A stretch of 16,562 nucleotides of DNA from Actinomycetes bacterium (GTDB taxonomy: Bacteria > Actinomycetota > Actinomycetes > Propionibacteriales > Propionibacteriaceae): NCBI GenBank assembly GCA_023437345.1, contig JAEZGC010000115.1:1-16562 (forward strand). Reading direction: 5' to 3'. The position numbers and the translations under genes are program-made. Positions 1 through 5,795 of the stretch are shown here, one piece after another. Position 1 is the first letter of the stretch, and each line of letters starts with the position of its first letter. Under the pieces are notes generated by a model, which was given only the letters and a program-made list of their open reading frames with translations, was not told the DNA's origin and did no database searches.

Positions 1-152
1 GTGCCGATGATGCCGGAGATGGTCATCACCCGGGAACCTGCCTCGATGGCGGCCAGCTTCTCCTGCTGCTCCTTGGCGCGCTTCTTCTGCGGACGGATGA
101 GCAGGAAGTACAGCGCGGCGCCCATCAGCACCACCATCAAGACGGTTTCCAT
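1..152 (-). CDS. yajC: Preprotein translocase subunit YajC (partial, C-terminus beyond the left edge)
   Basis: YajC is a small single-span membrane protein that associates with SecDF and assists Sec-dependent export. The visible 50 residues begin METVLMVVLMGAALYFLLIR, which is one transmembrane helix (about residues 3-19). The family's hallmark RPQKKR follows, then a charged linker and the start of the beta-rich cytosolic domain (SRVMTISGIIG). The ATG at 152 is preceded, 6 nt away, by the Shine-Dalgarno-like GAGGA. The gene lies about 100 bp downstream of ruvB on the same strand. That matches the common actinobacterial order ruvCAB-yajC-secD-secF, so secD and secF are expected just outside the left edge (inference). 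The reading frame is open to base 1. Confidence 0.93.
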   Translation of the reverse strand, partial: METVLMVVLMGAALYFLLIRPQKKRAKEQQEKLAAIEAGSRVMTISGIIG

Positions 153-255
153 CACGAATCCTCACGTTGTGCACGGCCAGCAGACGGTCGAGGCCGCCGA
201 CCCGATAGCGTACCGCCGGATCGCTGAATCACCCATTTCGACGCGGCGGGGTCGC

Positions 256-1305
256 TCACGTACTAGCCGAGAAGAGGTCGGGTGGGCCCTGCGGCGGGGT
301 GAGCCCCAGATGGGCCCACGCCCGGGGCGTCGCGACCCGGCCGCGCGGGGTGCGCGCCAGGAAGCCCTGCCGGACCAGGAACGGCTCGGCCACCTCCTCC
401 ACGGTCTCGACTTCCTCAGCCACCGCCATCGCCAGGGTGGTGATCCCCACCGGCCCGCCGGCGAACCGGCGGCACAGCGCGTCGAGCACCGCCCGGTCCA
501 GGCGATCCAGACCCAACGGGTCGACCTCGTAGAGCTCCAGCGCCGCGGCGGCGACCTGCCTGGTGAGCCTTCCGTCCGAGCGGACCTGGGCGAAGTCGCG
601 GACCCGGCGCAGCAGCCGGTTGGCGATCCGGGGGGTGCCGCGGGAGCGGGACGCGATCTCGCGCGCCGTGCCCTCCCCCAGCTCGATGCCCAGCAGGTGC
701 GCCGACCGGACGATGATCGCCTCGAGCGCCTCCGTCTCGTAGAAGTCGAGCTGGGCTGTGAATCCGAACCTGTCCCGCAGCGGCCCGGGCAGCAGGCCGG
801 CCCGGGTGGTCGCTCCGACCAGGGTGAACGGCGGGATCTCCAGCGGGATCGCCGTCGCCCCCGGGCCCTTGCCCACCACCACGTCGACGCGGAAGTCCTC
901 CATCGCCAGGTAGAGCATCTCCTCGGCCGGACGTGACATCCGGTGGATCTCGTCGAGGAAGAACACCTCGCCCTCGGCCAGCCCGGACAGGATCGCCGCC
1001 AGGTCGCCGGCGTGCTGGATCGCCGGCCCGGAGGTGATCCGCAACGGCGCGCCGAGTTCGGCGGCGATGATCATCGCAAGGGTGGTCTTGCCCAGCCCGG
1101 GCGGACCTGACAACAGCACGTGCTCGGGGACGGTGCCGCGGTGCCGGGCACCGTCCAGCACCAGGCCAAGCTGGTCGCTGACCCGCGGCTGCCCGCTGAA
1201 CTCGGCAAGGCTGGCCGGACGCAGCGCGGACTCCGCCGCGAGCTCGCCGGAATGGACGTGCGGGTCGAGCGGGTCGGATTCGGCGTCGATGGCCACGGGA
1301 CTCAC
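256..1305 (-). CDS. ruvB: Holliday junction branch-migration helicase RuvB
   Basis: RuvB is the AAA+ motor (EC 3.6.4.12) that, loaded by RuvA, drives branch migration of Holliday junctions during recombinational repair. The 349-residue protein has the family length. Walker A is GPPGLGKTT (residues 67-75) and Walker B is FFLDEIHR (about 115-122). Sensor 1 is in GATTRAG (164-170) and the arginine finger in LRDRFG (176-181). The C-terminal winged helix ends with RTPRGRVAT. The N-terminal 25 residues form an acidic extension ahead of the conserved LRPASLAEFSGQ. The GTG start overlaps the ruvA stop codon by 4 bp (GTGA), so it is translationally coupled to ruvA and is the last ruv gene before yajC. 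Confidence 0.98.
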   Translation of the reverse strand: MSPVAIDAESDPLDPHVHSGELAAESALRPASLAEFSGQPRVSDQLGLVLDGARHRGTVPEHVLLSGPPGLGKTTLAMIIAAELGAPLRITSGPAIQHAGDLAAILSGLAEGEVFFLDEIHRMSRPAEEMLYLAMEDFRVDVVVGKGPGATAIPLEIPPFTLVGATTRAGLLPGPLRDRFGFTAQLDFYETEALEAIIVRSAHLLGIELGEGTAREIASRSRGTPRIANRLLRRVRDFAQVRSDGRLTRQVAAAALELYEVDPLGLDRLDRAVLDALCRRFAGGPVGITTLAMAVAEEVETVEEVAEPFLVRQGFLARTPRGRVATPRAWAHLGLTPPQGPPDLFSAST

Positions 1306-1889
1306 TTTGCCAGCGTCCGCAACGCGGCGCGCATCAGGACCGCGACCGAGGTCTCTGTCGCGGCCAGGTCGGCGACCCGCTCACACGCCGCCTCCGCGTC
1401 CCGGGTGGACCAGCCCAGGCCCTCAAGGCCGGACCTGACCTGGTCGCGCCAGTCGGGGGTGGCGGCCGGTGCGAGGCCGGCGACGGCCAGCGCGCCGATC
1501 TTGTCCTTCAGTTCAAGGATCAGCCGCTGGGCGCTCTTCGCCCCGATCCCCGGCACCCTGGTGAGCGCAGCGACGTTCCCGGCGGCCACCGCGACGCGCA
1601 GGTCGTCGGGGTTCAGCACGGACACCACCGAGAGTGCGATCCGCGGGCCGATCCCGCTGGCGGTCTGGACCAGCTCGAAGCAGTCGCGCTCATCGGTGCC
1701 GGCGAAGCCGTAGAGGGTGAGCGCGTCCTCGCGGACGACCAGCGAGGTCGCCAGGGTGGTCTCGGCGCCGAGCCGCTGCGCGCTGGCGGTCGCCGGGGTG
1801 CACAAGGCCTTGATGCCGAACCCGTTGACGTCGACGAGCACCCAGGTGGCGCCTACCGCGGCCACGGTGCCGCGCACCTGCGCGATCAT
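1302..1889 (-). CDS. ruvA: Holliday junction DNA-binding protein RuvA
   Basis: RuvA forms tetramers that bind and unfold Holliday junctions and load RuvB. The 195-residue product shows the three family domains. The first is an N-terminal OB fold (1-62, beginning MIAQVRGTVA and ending with the conserved DALTLYGF). The second carries two helix-hairpin-helix DNA-binding motifs, around TASGIGPRIALS (77-88) and RVPGIGAKSAQRL (111-123). The third is a C-terminal RuvB-contacting domain (about 147-195). I chose the ATG at 1889 because it begins the conserved OB strand and overlaps the ruvC stop by 4 bp (ATGA); an in-frame start further upstream would run into ruvC. It is the middle gene of ruvCAB. 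Confidence 0.98.
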   Translation of the reverse strand: MIAQVRGTVAAVGATWVLVDVNGFGIKALCTPATASAQRLGAETTLATSLVVREDALTLYGFAGTDERDCFELVQTASGIGPRIALSVVSVLNPDDLRVAVAAGNVAALTRVPGIGAKSAQRLILELKDKIGALAVAGLAPAATPDWRDQVRSGLEGLGWSTRDAEAACERVADLAATETSVAVLMRAALRTLAK

Positions 1890-2413
1890 GCGGTCCGCCC
1901 GGTGCGCGCCCTGGCCAGCGCTGCCTCGATCCGGCTCTGCCCGGCGCCGCGCCACAGGTGGCAGATCGCCAGCGCCACCGCGTCCGCCGCGTCAGCGGGG
2001 GTGGGGGCCGCCTTCAGCCTCAGGATGCGGGCGACCATGGTGCCGACCTGGGCCTTGTCGGCGCGGCCGGAGCCGGTGATCGCAGCCTTGACCTCGGTCG
2101 GGGTGTGGGTGACGACGGTGATCCCCTGCCGGGCGGCCACCAGCATCGCGATCCCCGCGGCCTGGGCGGTGCCCATCACGCTGAGCACGTTCTGGTCGGC
2201 GAACACCCGCTCCACGGCGACCACGTCCGGCTCGTGCCGGTCGACCCACTCCACCAGCCCTGCCTCGATCTGGACCAGCCGCAGCGGAACTGCAAGGCCC
2301 GCGGGCGTCGCGATCACCCCCGCAGCGAGCAGCCGGGGCGGACGGCCGGGATCGGCCTCGATCACCCCGACGCCACACCGGGTCAGGCCGGGATCGACTC
2401 CCAGGACGCGCAT
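1886..2413 (-). CDS. ruvC: Crossover junction endodeoxyribonuclease RuvC
   Basis: RuvC (EC 3.1.21.10) is the RNase H-fold resolvase that cuts Holliday junctions symmetrically in concert with RuvAB. The 175-residue protein keeps all four catalytic acidic residues at the usual spacing: D7 (MRVLGVDPGLTRCG), E68 (VVAVERVF), and D141 and D144 (PADAADAVALAICH). The ATG at 2413 is chosen over an in-frame upstream start because the family begins with MRVLGVDPG, and because a GGAAGG ribosome-binding site lies 9 nt upstream. The longer reading would translate straight through a LexA-like operator and a -10 box. It is the first gene of ruvC-ruvA-ruvB and is probably transcribed from its own SOS-controlled promoter. 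Confidence 0.98.
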   Translation of the reverse strand: MRVLGVDPGLTRCGVGVIEADPGRPPRLLAAGVIATPAGLAVPLRLVQIEAGLVEWVDRHEPDVVAVERVFADQNVLSVMGTAQAAGIAMLVAARQGITVVTHTPTEVKAAITGSGRADKAQVGTMVARILRLKAAPTPADAADAVALAICHLWRGAGQSRIEAALARARTGRTA

Positions 2414-2422
2414 CAGCACCAG

Positions 2423-2428
2423 CCTTCC
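2423..2428 (-). promoter_or_regulatory. Ribosome binding site of ruvC
   Basis: GGAAGG on the minus strand, 9 nt ahead of the ATG at 2413. It supports the short RuvC start over the in-frame upstream alternative. Its outer two bases overlap the edge of the adjacent LexA-like palindrome. Confidence 0.6.
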
Positions 2429-2442
2429 GAACAGTTGTTCGG
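2427..2442. promoter_or_regulatory. Putative LexA operator (SOS box) of ruvCAB
   Basis: CCGAACAGTTGTTCGG is a perfect inverted repeat of 7-bp arms around a 2-bp centre. Its core CGAAC-N4-GTTCG matches the LexA box known from Bacillus and, with flanking T/A, from mycobacteria. It sits 14 bp upstream of the ruvC ATG and immediately downstream of the -10 hexamer TAGTAT, so it would cover the transcription start, a typical position for repression. ruvCAB is a known SOS target in many bacteria. The match is read directly from the sequence; LexA binding is an inference. Confidence 0.82.
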
Positions 2443-2448
2443 ATACTA
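2443..2448 (-). promoter_or_regulatory. -10 element of the ruvCAB promoter
   Basis: TAGTAT on the minus strand, close to TATAAT and fitting the TANNNT rule. The expected start of transcription falls about 7 nt downstream, inside the LexA-like palindrome, giving a short leader of about 23 nt that contains the GGAAGG ribosome-binding site. No convincing -35 hexamer is visible 16-18 nt upstream, which is common in actinobacterial promoters. Confidence 0.6.
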
Positions 2449-2497
2449 CGACGGACGACGCGGCCGGGCGAGCGGCCACGCCGGACGCCCGGACGGC

Positions 2498-3265
2498 TCA
2501 GGCGTCGAGTTCCTCAAGGATCGCGTCGGGCACGTCCTCGTTGGAGTAGACGGTCTGCACGTCGTCAAGGTCCTCGATGGCCTCCAGCAGCTTGAACAGC
2601 TTCTCGGCAGCCTCACGGGTGTCGACCGCCTGGGTGTACTGCGGGACGAACTGCACCTCGGCGGAGTCGTAGTCCAGGCCGGCGGCCTGGACCGCCTTGC
2701 GGACCTCGACCACGACTGACGGGTCGCTGGTGACCCGGAAGGTGTCGCCTTCGTCGGAGACGTCCTCGGGGTCGGCGTCGAGGGTGGCCTCCAGCAGGTC
2801 GTCCTCGGTCAGCACGCGGGCGCCCTGCGCCTTGGTGACCTCCACCACGCCCTTGCGGTCGAAGATCCGCGAGACTGAGCCGACGTCGGCCATCGTGCCG
2901 CCGTTGCGGGTGACGGCAACCTTGACGTCGGACGCGGACCGGTTCCGGTTGTCGGTCAGGCATTCGATAAGGATCGCCACCCCGGCAGGCCCGTAGGCCT
3001 CGTACATGATCTCGGTGTAGTCGACAGCGTCGCCGCCGGCGCCGCTGCCACGCTTCACCGCGCGATCGATGTTGTCGTTGGGGACCGAGTTCTTCTTCGC
3101 CTTCTGGATGGCGTCGTACAGCGTCGGGTTCCCGCCGGGGTCACCGCCACCGACACGGGCCGCTACCTCGATGTTCTTGATCAGCTTGGCGAAGAGCTTG
3201 CCGCGCCTGGCATCGATGACGGCCTTCTTGTGCTTGGTGGTGGCCCACTTGGAGTGCCCGCTCAT
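2498..3265 (-). CDS. yebC: YebC/TACO1 family protein
   Basis: Members of this family have been described as DNA-binding transcriptional regulators and, more recently (TACO1 and bacterial relatives), as translation factors acting on difficult nascent peptides. Which role applies here cannot be read from the sequence. The 255-residue protein has the family length and the diagnostic N-terminus MSGHSKWATTKHKKAVIDAR. It also has AKKNSVPNDNIDRAVKRG (about residues 55-72), YEAYGPAGVAILIECLTDNRNR and NGGTMADVGSVSRIF. The tail is acidic. The ATG at 3265 is preceded, 5 nt away, by GAAGGA. The gene stands directly upstream of ruvCAB, a long-conserved neighbourhood, but the 84-bp gap contains a separate promoter for ruvC. 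Confidence 0.97.
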   Translation of the reverse strand: MSGHSKWATTKHKKAVIDARRGKLFAKLIKNIEVAARVGGGDPGGNPTLYDAIQKAKKNSVPNDNIDRAVKRGSGAGGDAVDYTEIMYEAYGPAGVAILIECLTDNRNRSASDVKVAVTRNGGTMADVGSVSRIFDRKGVVEVTKAQGARVLTEDDLLEATLDADPEDVSDEGDTFRVTSDPSVVVEVRKAVQAAGLDYDSAEVQFVPQYTQAVDTREAAEKLFKLLEAIEDLDDVQTVYSNEDVPDAILEELDA

Positions 3266-3298
3266 GTGCGTCCTTCGGCTCGGGGAATTGCGCCCTCC

Positions 3299-3304
3299 AC
3301 TCTA
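3299..3304 (-). promoter_or_regulatory. Probable -10 element of the yebC promoter
   Basis: TAGAGT on the minus strand, 33 bp before the yebC ATG. Transcription would start near 3292 and give a leader of about 27 nt carrying the GAAGGA ribosome-binding site. It lies in the 91-bp divergent region shared with the lipoate ligase gene. The -35 region is not recognisable. Confidence 0.45.
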
Positions 3305-3343
3305 GGCCAGCCCACGCCGCCGGGCCGAACCCCGGGCCTGCCG

Positions 3344-3349
3344 TAAGCT
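3344..3349 (+). promoter_or_regulatory. Probable -10 element of the lipoate ligase gene (leaderless)
   Basis: TAAGCT is followed by exactly 7 nt and then the GTG at 3357, the spacing expected if the transcript begins at the start codon. The alternative is that GGGGTGA (3354-3360) serves as a Shine-Dalgarno for the in-frame ATG at 3369, in which case this hexamer would not be the promoter. Confidence 0.4.
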
Positions 3350-3356
3350 CGCCGGG

Positions 3357-4418
3357 GTGAAGCAGCCCATGCATGGTGAGTACAAGGTGCCCGGCGGCAA
3401 GCTGGTGGTGGTCGACCTCGCTGTCGAGGAGGGACGGCTGGCCCGGGTCCGGATCAGCGGGGACTTCTTCCTCGACCCTGACGACGCGCTCGAGCTGATG
3501 GACGCCGCGCTGGCCGGGCAGCCGGCCGACGCCGACGTCGCCGCGCTGGGCAGGGCGCTGGACGCGGCCCTGCCGCCAGGGGTGTCGCTGGTCGGGTTCG
3601 ACACCCGAGCGGTGGCGATCGCCGTCCGGCGGGCGCTCGGCCACTCCACGAGCTGGGACGACCACGAGTTCACCTACCTGGACCCGGGACCGCTCACCCC
3701 CGCCATGCACGCCGCGCTGGACGAAGTGCTCGGCCGGGAATTGGCGGCCGGCCGGCGCGGGCCCACCTTCAGGTTCTGGGAGTGGGAGGAGCCGGCGGTG
3801 GTGATCGGGTCCTTCCAGTCGCTGCGCAACGAGGTCGACCTCGCGGCGGCCCGGCGGTACGGCATCCAGGTGGTGCGCCGGGTCTCCGGCGGCGGGGCGA
3901 TGTTCATGGAGGCCGGCAACTGCATCACCTTCTCCCTCGTGGTGCCGGCCAGCCTGGTCGACGGGATGAGCTACGAGGAGTCCTACGCCTTCCTTGACGC
4001 CTGGGTGCTGGACGCGCTGGCCGGAGTCGGCGTGAAGGCACGCTACGCAGGGCTCAACGACATCGCCTCCGACGCGGGCAAGATCGCCGGGGCGGCACAG
4101 AAGCGCTTCGTCGGGGGCGCGGTGCTGCACCACGTGACGATGGCCTACGACATCGACGCCGACAAGATGCTGCAGGTGCTGCGGATCGGCCGCGAGAAGC
4201 TTTCCGACAAGGGGACCAGGTCGGCGAACAAGCGGGTCGACCCGGTCAGGTCGCAGACCCGGCTGCCCCGCGAGCACGTGATGGCCAGCTTCCTCGACAC
4301 CTTCCGCAGCCGCTACCGGGTGACCGACGGCGCGCTGACGGACGCGGAGTTCGCCAGGGCCGCGGAGCTGGTCGAGTCGAAGTTCGCCACCGAAGGCTGG
4401 ACCGCGCGGGTGCCGTAG
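3357..4418 (+). CDS. lplA: Lipoate-protein ligase A family protein with N-terminal accessory domain
   Basis: The protein probably attaches lipoate (via lipoyl-AMP) to lysines of E2/GcvH proteins in the cytoplasm. The biotin/lipoate-ligase catalytic domain spans about residues 105-340. It contains the lipoyl-binding RRVSGGGAMF (174-183), GNCITFSL, NDI and the catalytic-lysine motif GKIAGAAQKRF (K242). Ahead of it is a domain of about 100 residues, starting MHGEYKVPGGKLV, with SGDFFLDPDDALE. It resembles the LplA accessory domain (separate LplB in Thermoplasma, C-terminal in E. coli LplA), here fused at the N-terminus. The start is uncertain: GTG 3357 fits a leaderless promoter, while ATG 3369 (residue 5) matches the typical family N-terminus and has GGGGTGA 8 nt upstream. 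An octanoyltransferase role is less likely but cannot be excluded. Confidence 0.87.
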   Translation: MKQPMHGEYKVPGGKLVVVDLAVEEGRLARVRISGDFFLDPDDALELMDAALAGQPADADVAALGRALDAALPPGVSLVGFDTRAVAIAVRRALGHSTSWDDHEFTYLDPGPLTPAMHAALDEVLGRELAAGRRGPTFRFWEWEEPAVVIGSFQSLRNEVDLAAARRYGIQVVRRVSGGGAMFMEAGNCITFSLVVPASLVDGMSYEESYAFLDAWVLDALAGVGVKARYAGLNDIASDAGKIAGAAQKRFVGGAVLHHVTMAYDIDADKMLQVLRIGREKLSDKGTRSANKRVDPVRSQTRLPREHVMASFLDTFRSRYRVTDGALTDAEFARAAELVESKFATEGWTARVP

Positions 4419-4440
4419 GCGCAGAATCCCCTTGTCAGAG

Positions 4441-4446
4441 AGGAGG
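4441..4446 (+). promoter_or_regulatory. Strong ribosome binding site of the small membrane protein
   Basis: AGGAGG, 4 nt before the ATG at 4451, is the only near-perfect Shine-Dalgarno sequence in the window. It supports this short gene being real and fixes its start. Because no separate promoter is visible in the 32-bp gap, it is probably translated from the lipoate ligase transcript. Confidence 0.7.
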
Positions 4447-4450
4447 AACC

Positions 4451-4648
4451 ATGCCCAGTGGCTTCCTGCCCGGCCTGCGGGGAACTCCCTACCTGGTCGG
4501 CTCCATCATCGTGCTGGCACTCGCTGTCCTGCTGGCGATCCTGACCTTCACCGGGGTGATCGGCGGCGGCATCGTGCTGGGGATCCTGTGGACAGTGGTG
4601 GCGCTCGCCGCCGGGGTCGCCGTGATGGACGCCAGCCGGAAGGGCTAG
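4451..4648 (+). CDS. Small two-helix membrane protein, function unknown
   Basis: The 65-residue hydrophobic protein has two predicted membrane helices (about residues 15-35 and 38-58), joined by a glycine-rich turn (GVIGGG), and ends in a basic DASRKG tail. I do not recognise a family. The case for a real gene is the AGGAGG ribosome-binding site 4 nt upstream of the ATG, plausible membrane topology, and its position 32 bp downstream of the lipoate ligase on the same strand. It converges on the gene at 4650-4955 with a 1-bp gap between stop codons. Both neighbours being small two-helix proteins may be coincidence. Confidence 0.75.
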   Translation: MPSGFLPGLRGTPYLVGSIIVLALAVLLAILTFTGVIGGGIVLGILWTVVALAAGVAVMDASRKG

Positions 4649-4649
4649 C

Positions 4650-4955
4650 TCAGCGCCGCCGTCCCCACGCGTAGACGGCGTTCACCAGCGCGATCCCGAT
4701 CCAGACCACCAGCAGGCCCGGCAGCCCGCCCTGGTTGCCGGCGATCGCGGTCAGCGGGATGCCCATCACCACCGAGATGATCGCGAGCACGAAGCCGGTC
4801 CGGTCGGCCGCCGGCGGCGGCACCGGGGCCGGAGCGGGTGCCGGCTGGTGGGGTACGAGCGCCTGGCCCGGGTACCCGGGTGGTGCGGCCGGAGCGGCCG
4901 GCGGCTGCGGCCAGAGCTCTTCGTTGGTCGGTTCGCGGTAGTCCGAACTGCTCAC
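4650..4955 (-). CDS. Proline-rich two-helix membrane protein, function unknown
   Basis: The 101-residue protein has a cytosolic-looking N-terminal half of low complexity rich in Pro and Ala (about residues 16-50, including APAPAPVPPPAA). Two membrane helices follow (about 54-72 and 79-97), ending in a WGRRR anchor. The layout resembles the many actinobacterial small membrane proteins with a proline-rich head (DUF4190-like), but I cannot assign a family. The GTG start at 4955 has no Shine-Dalgarno. Instead TAGGCT ends 6 nt upstream, so the gene looks leaderless and has its own promoter embedded at the stop codon of the acetyltransferase gene upstream. Confidence 0.78.
   Translation of the reverse strand: MSSSDYREPTNEELWPQPPAAPAAPPGYPGQALVPHQPAPAPAPVPPPAADRTGFVLAIISVVMGIPLTAIAGNQGGLPGLLVVWIGIALVNAVYAWGRRR
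4657..4680. terminator. Possible bidirectional hairpin between convergent genes
   Basis: A 7-bp perfect inverted repeat, CGCCGTC and GACGGCG, encloses a 10-nt loop. It starts 9 bp past the stop codon of the 4451-4648 gene and lies inside the last codons of the opposing gene. There is no run of T, so it would be an atypical terminator at best; in DNA this GC-rich such repeats also arise by chance. Confidence 0.28.
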
Positions 4956-4961
4956 GAGCCA

Positions 4962-4967
4962 AGCCTA
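4962..4967 (-). promoter_or_regulatory. Leaderless -10 element overlapping the GNAT stop codon
   Basis: TAGGCT on the minus strand ends exactly 6 nt before the GTG at 4955. Its first three bases are the TAG stop codon of the acetyltransferase gene (4965-4967). The spacing fits transcription starting at the G of the start codon. No -35 hexamer is evident. Confidence 0.6.
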
Positions 4968-5795
4968 CGGCGCAACGGCCCCGACGGACCCCCGCGCCCA
5001 CAGGTACGGGGTCGTGGTGGTCACCGCGACGAGCCCGGACCGCTCGAGGATCGGCCGGGAGAAGGGTGTGCACTCGGCGTAGACCAGGTCACACCCGAGT
5101 TCGAGCGCGGCGCCGGCCCGCGCCGCAGTCAGCCACCGGTACACGCCACGGTGGCGCCAGCGGGGCTCGGTGGCCCCGCCGAACAGCCCGGCGAACCTGG
5201 TCCCGGACACCGCGGCCAGCCGGCCCGCGCCCACCACCTCGCCACCCGCCTCCGCCAGCCACAGCTGGTTGCGGTCAGCGGGCCCGGACAGGGCAGCAAG
5301 CAGGGTTTCGGCACTCGAGGAGTGACCGACGCCGAAGACAGCGGCGTGCAGGGCGGCGACCCGGGCAACGTCGTCTGCCAGCGTGACACCGCCGGTGCCC
5401 GCCCGGCGCACCACCACGTTCTCCGGGAGCGGCCCGGATGCCGCGAGCTGGCCGGCCTGCCCGATCATCACCGTCTCGGGCTGCTGCGCCTCGAAGCCGG
5501 CAGCCACCAGGTACGCGTCGAGGTCCGCGGGCGCGTCGTGGCCGCGGGTCTTCCATTCCACGTCGGCGACGGCGGGGTCAGCGGCGAACCTCGCGAGGGC
5601 GGCCGCGATCAGATCGGACAGGGCCGCCCCGTGTAGGCCGGCGAGATCGCGGTAGCTGACGAAGCCCCGGGAGCCGAACCGGCCCAGCCACAACGGTCCG
5701 ATCCGGCCGGTGTCGGTAGCACCATCGAGTTCGGCGGCGGTGCGCAGCTGCTCGTCGTGCAGCAGCAGCAGGTCTTGGCGCGACGTGGGCCTCAC
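4965..5795 (-). CDS. Tandem GNAT-fold acetyltransferase at the end of the his operon
   Basis: The 276-residue protein probably transfers an acetyl group from acetyl-CoA; the substrate is unknown. The N-terminal half (about 1-118) ends in a degenerate GNAT signature, EWKTRGHDAPADLDAYLVAAGF (80-101; in two parts: EWKTRGHD and APADLDAYLVAAGF). The C-terminal half (about 125-270) is the better GNAT domain: a strand WLAEAGGEVVGAGRLA (179-194), a CoA-loop motif RWRHRGVYRWL (212-222), then ECTPFSRPILERSGL (241-255). The usual second Gly/Ala of the pyrophosphate loop is Val-Tyr here, so activity is not assured. The GTG start overlaps the hisA stop by 4 bp (GTGA), which couples it to histidine biosynthesis in expression. 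No direct enzymatic step for it in that pathway is known to me. Confidence 0.85.
   Translation of the reverse strand: MRPTSRQDLLLLHDEQLRTAAELDGATDTGRIGPLWLGRFGSRGFVSYRDLAGLHGAALSDLIAAALARFAADPAVADVEWKTRGHDAPADLDAYLVAAGFEAQQPETVMIGQAGQLAASGPLPENVVVRRAGTGGVTLADDVARVAALHAAVFGVGHSSSAETLLAALSGPADRNQLWLAEAGGEVVGAGRLAAVSGTRFAGLFGGATEPRWRHRGVYRWLTAARAGAALELGCDLVYAECTPFSRPILERSGLVAVTTTTPYLWARGSVGAVAP

Noticed and set aside
207..212. TACGCT on the minus strand between ruvB and yajC, a possible separate yajC promoter.
   Set aside because: It fits TANNNT but has no -35 partner and would leave a leader of about 50 nt. yajC has a good GAGGA site and may be served by readthrough from ruvCAB. Too weak to list.
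3141..4277. A 378-codon minus-strand open frame opposite the lipoate ligase.
   Set aside because: It overlaps the lipoate ligase motifs and the yebC start. The translation is a His/Arg/Pro-rich shadow with no family features.
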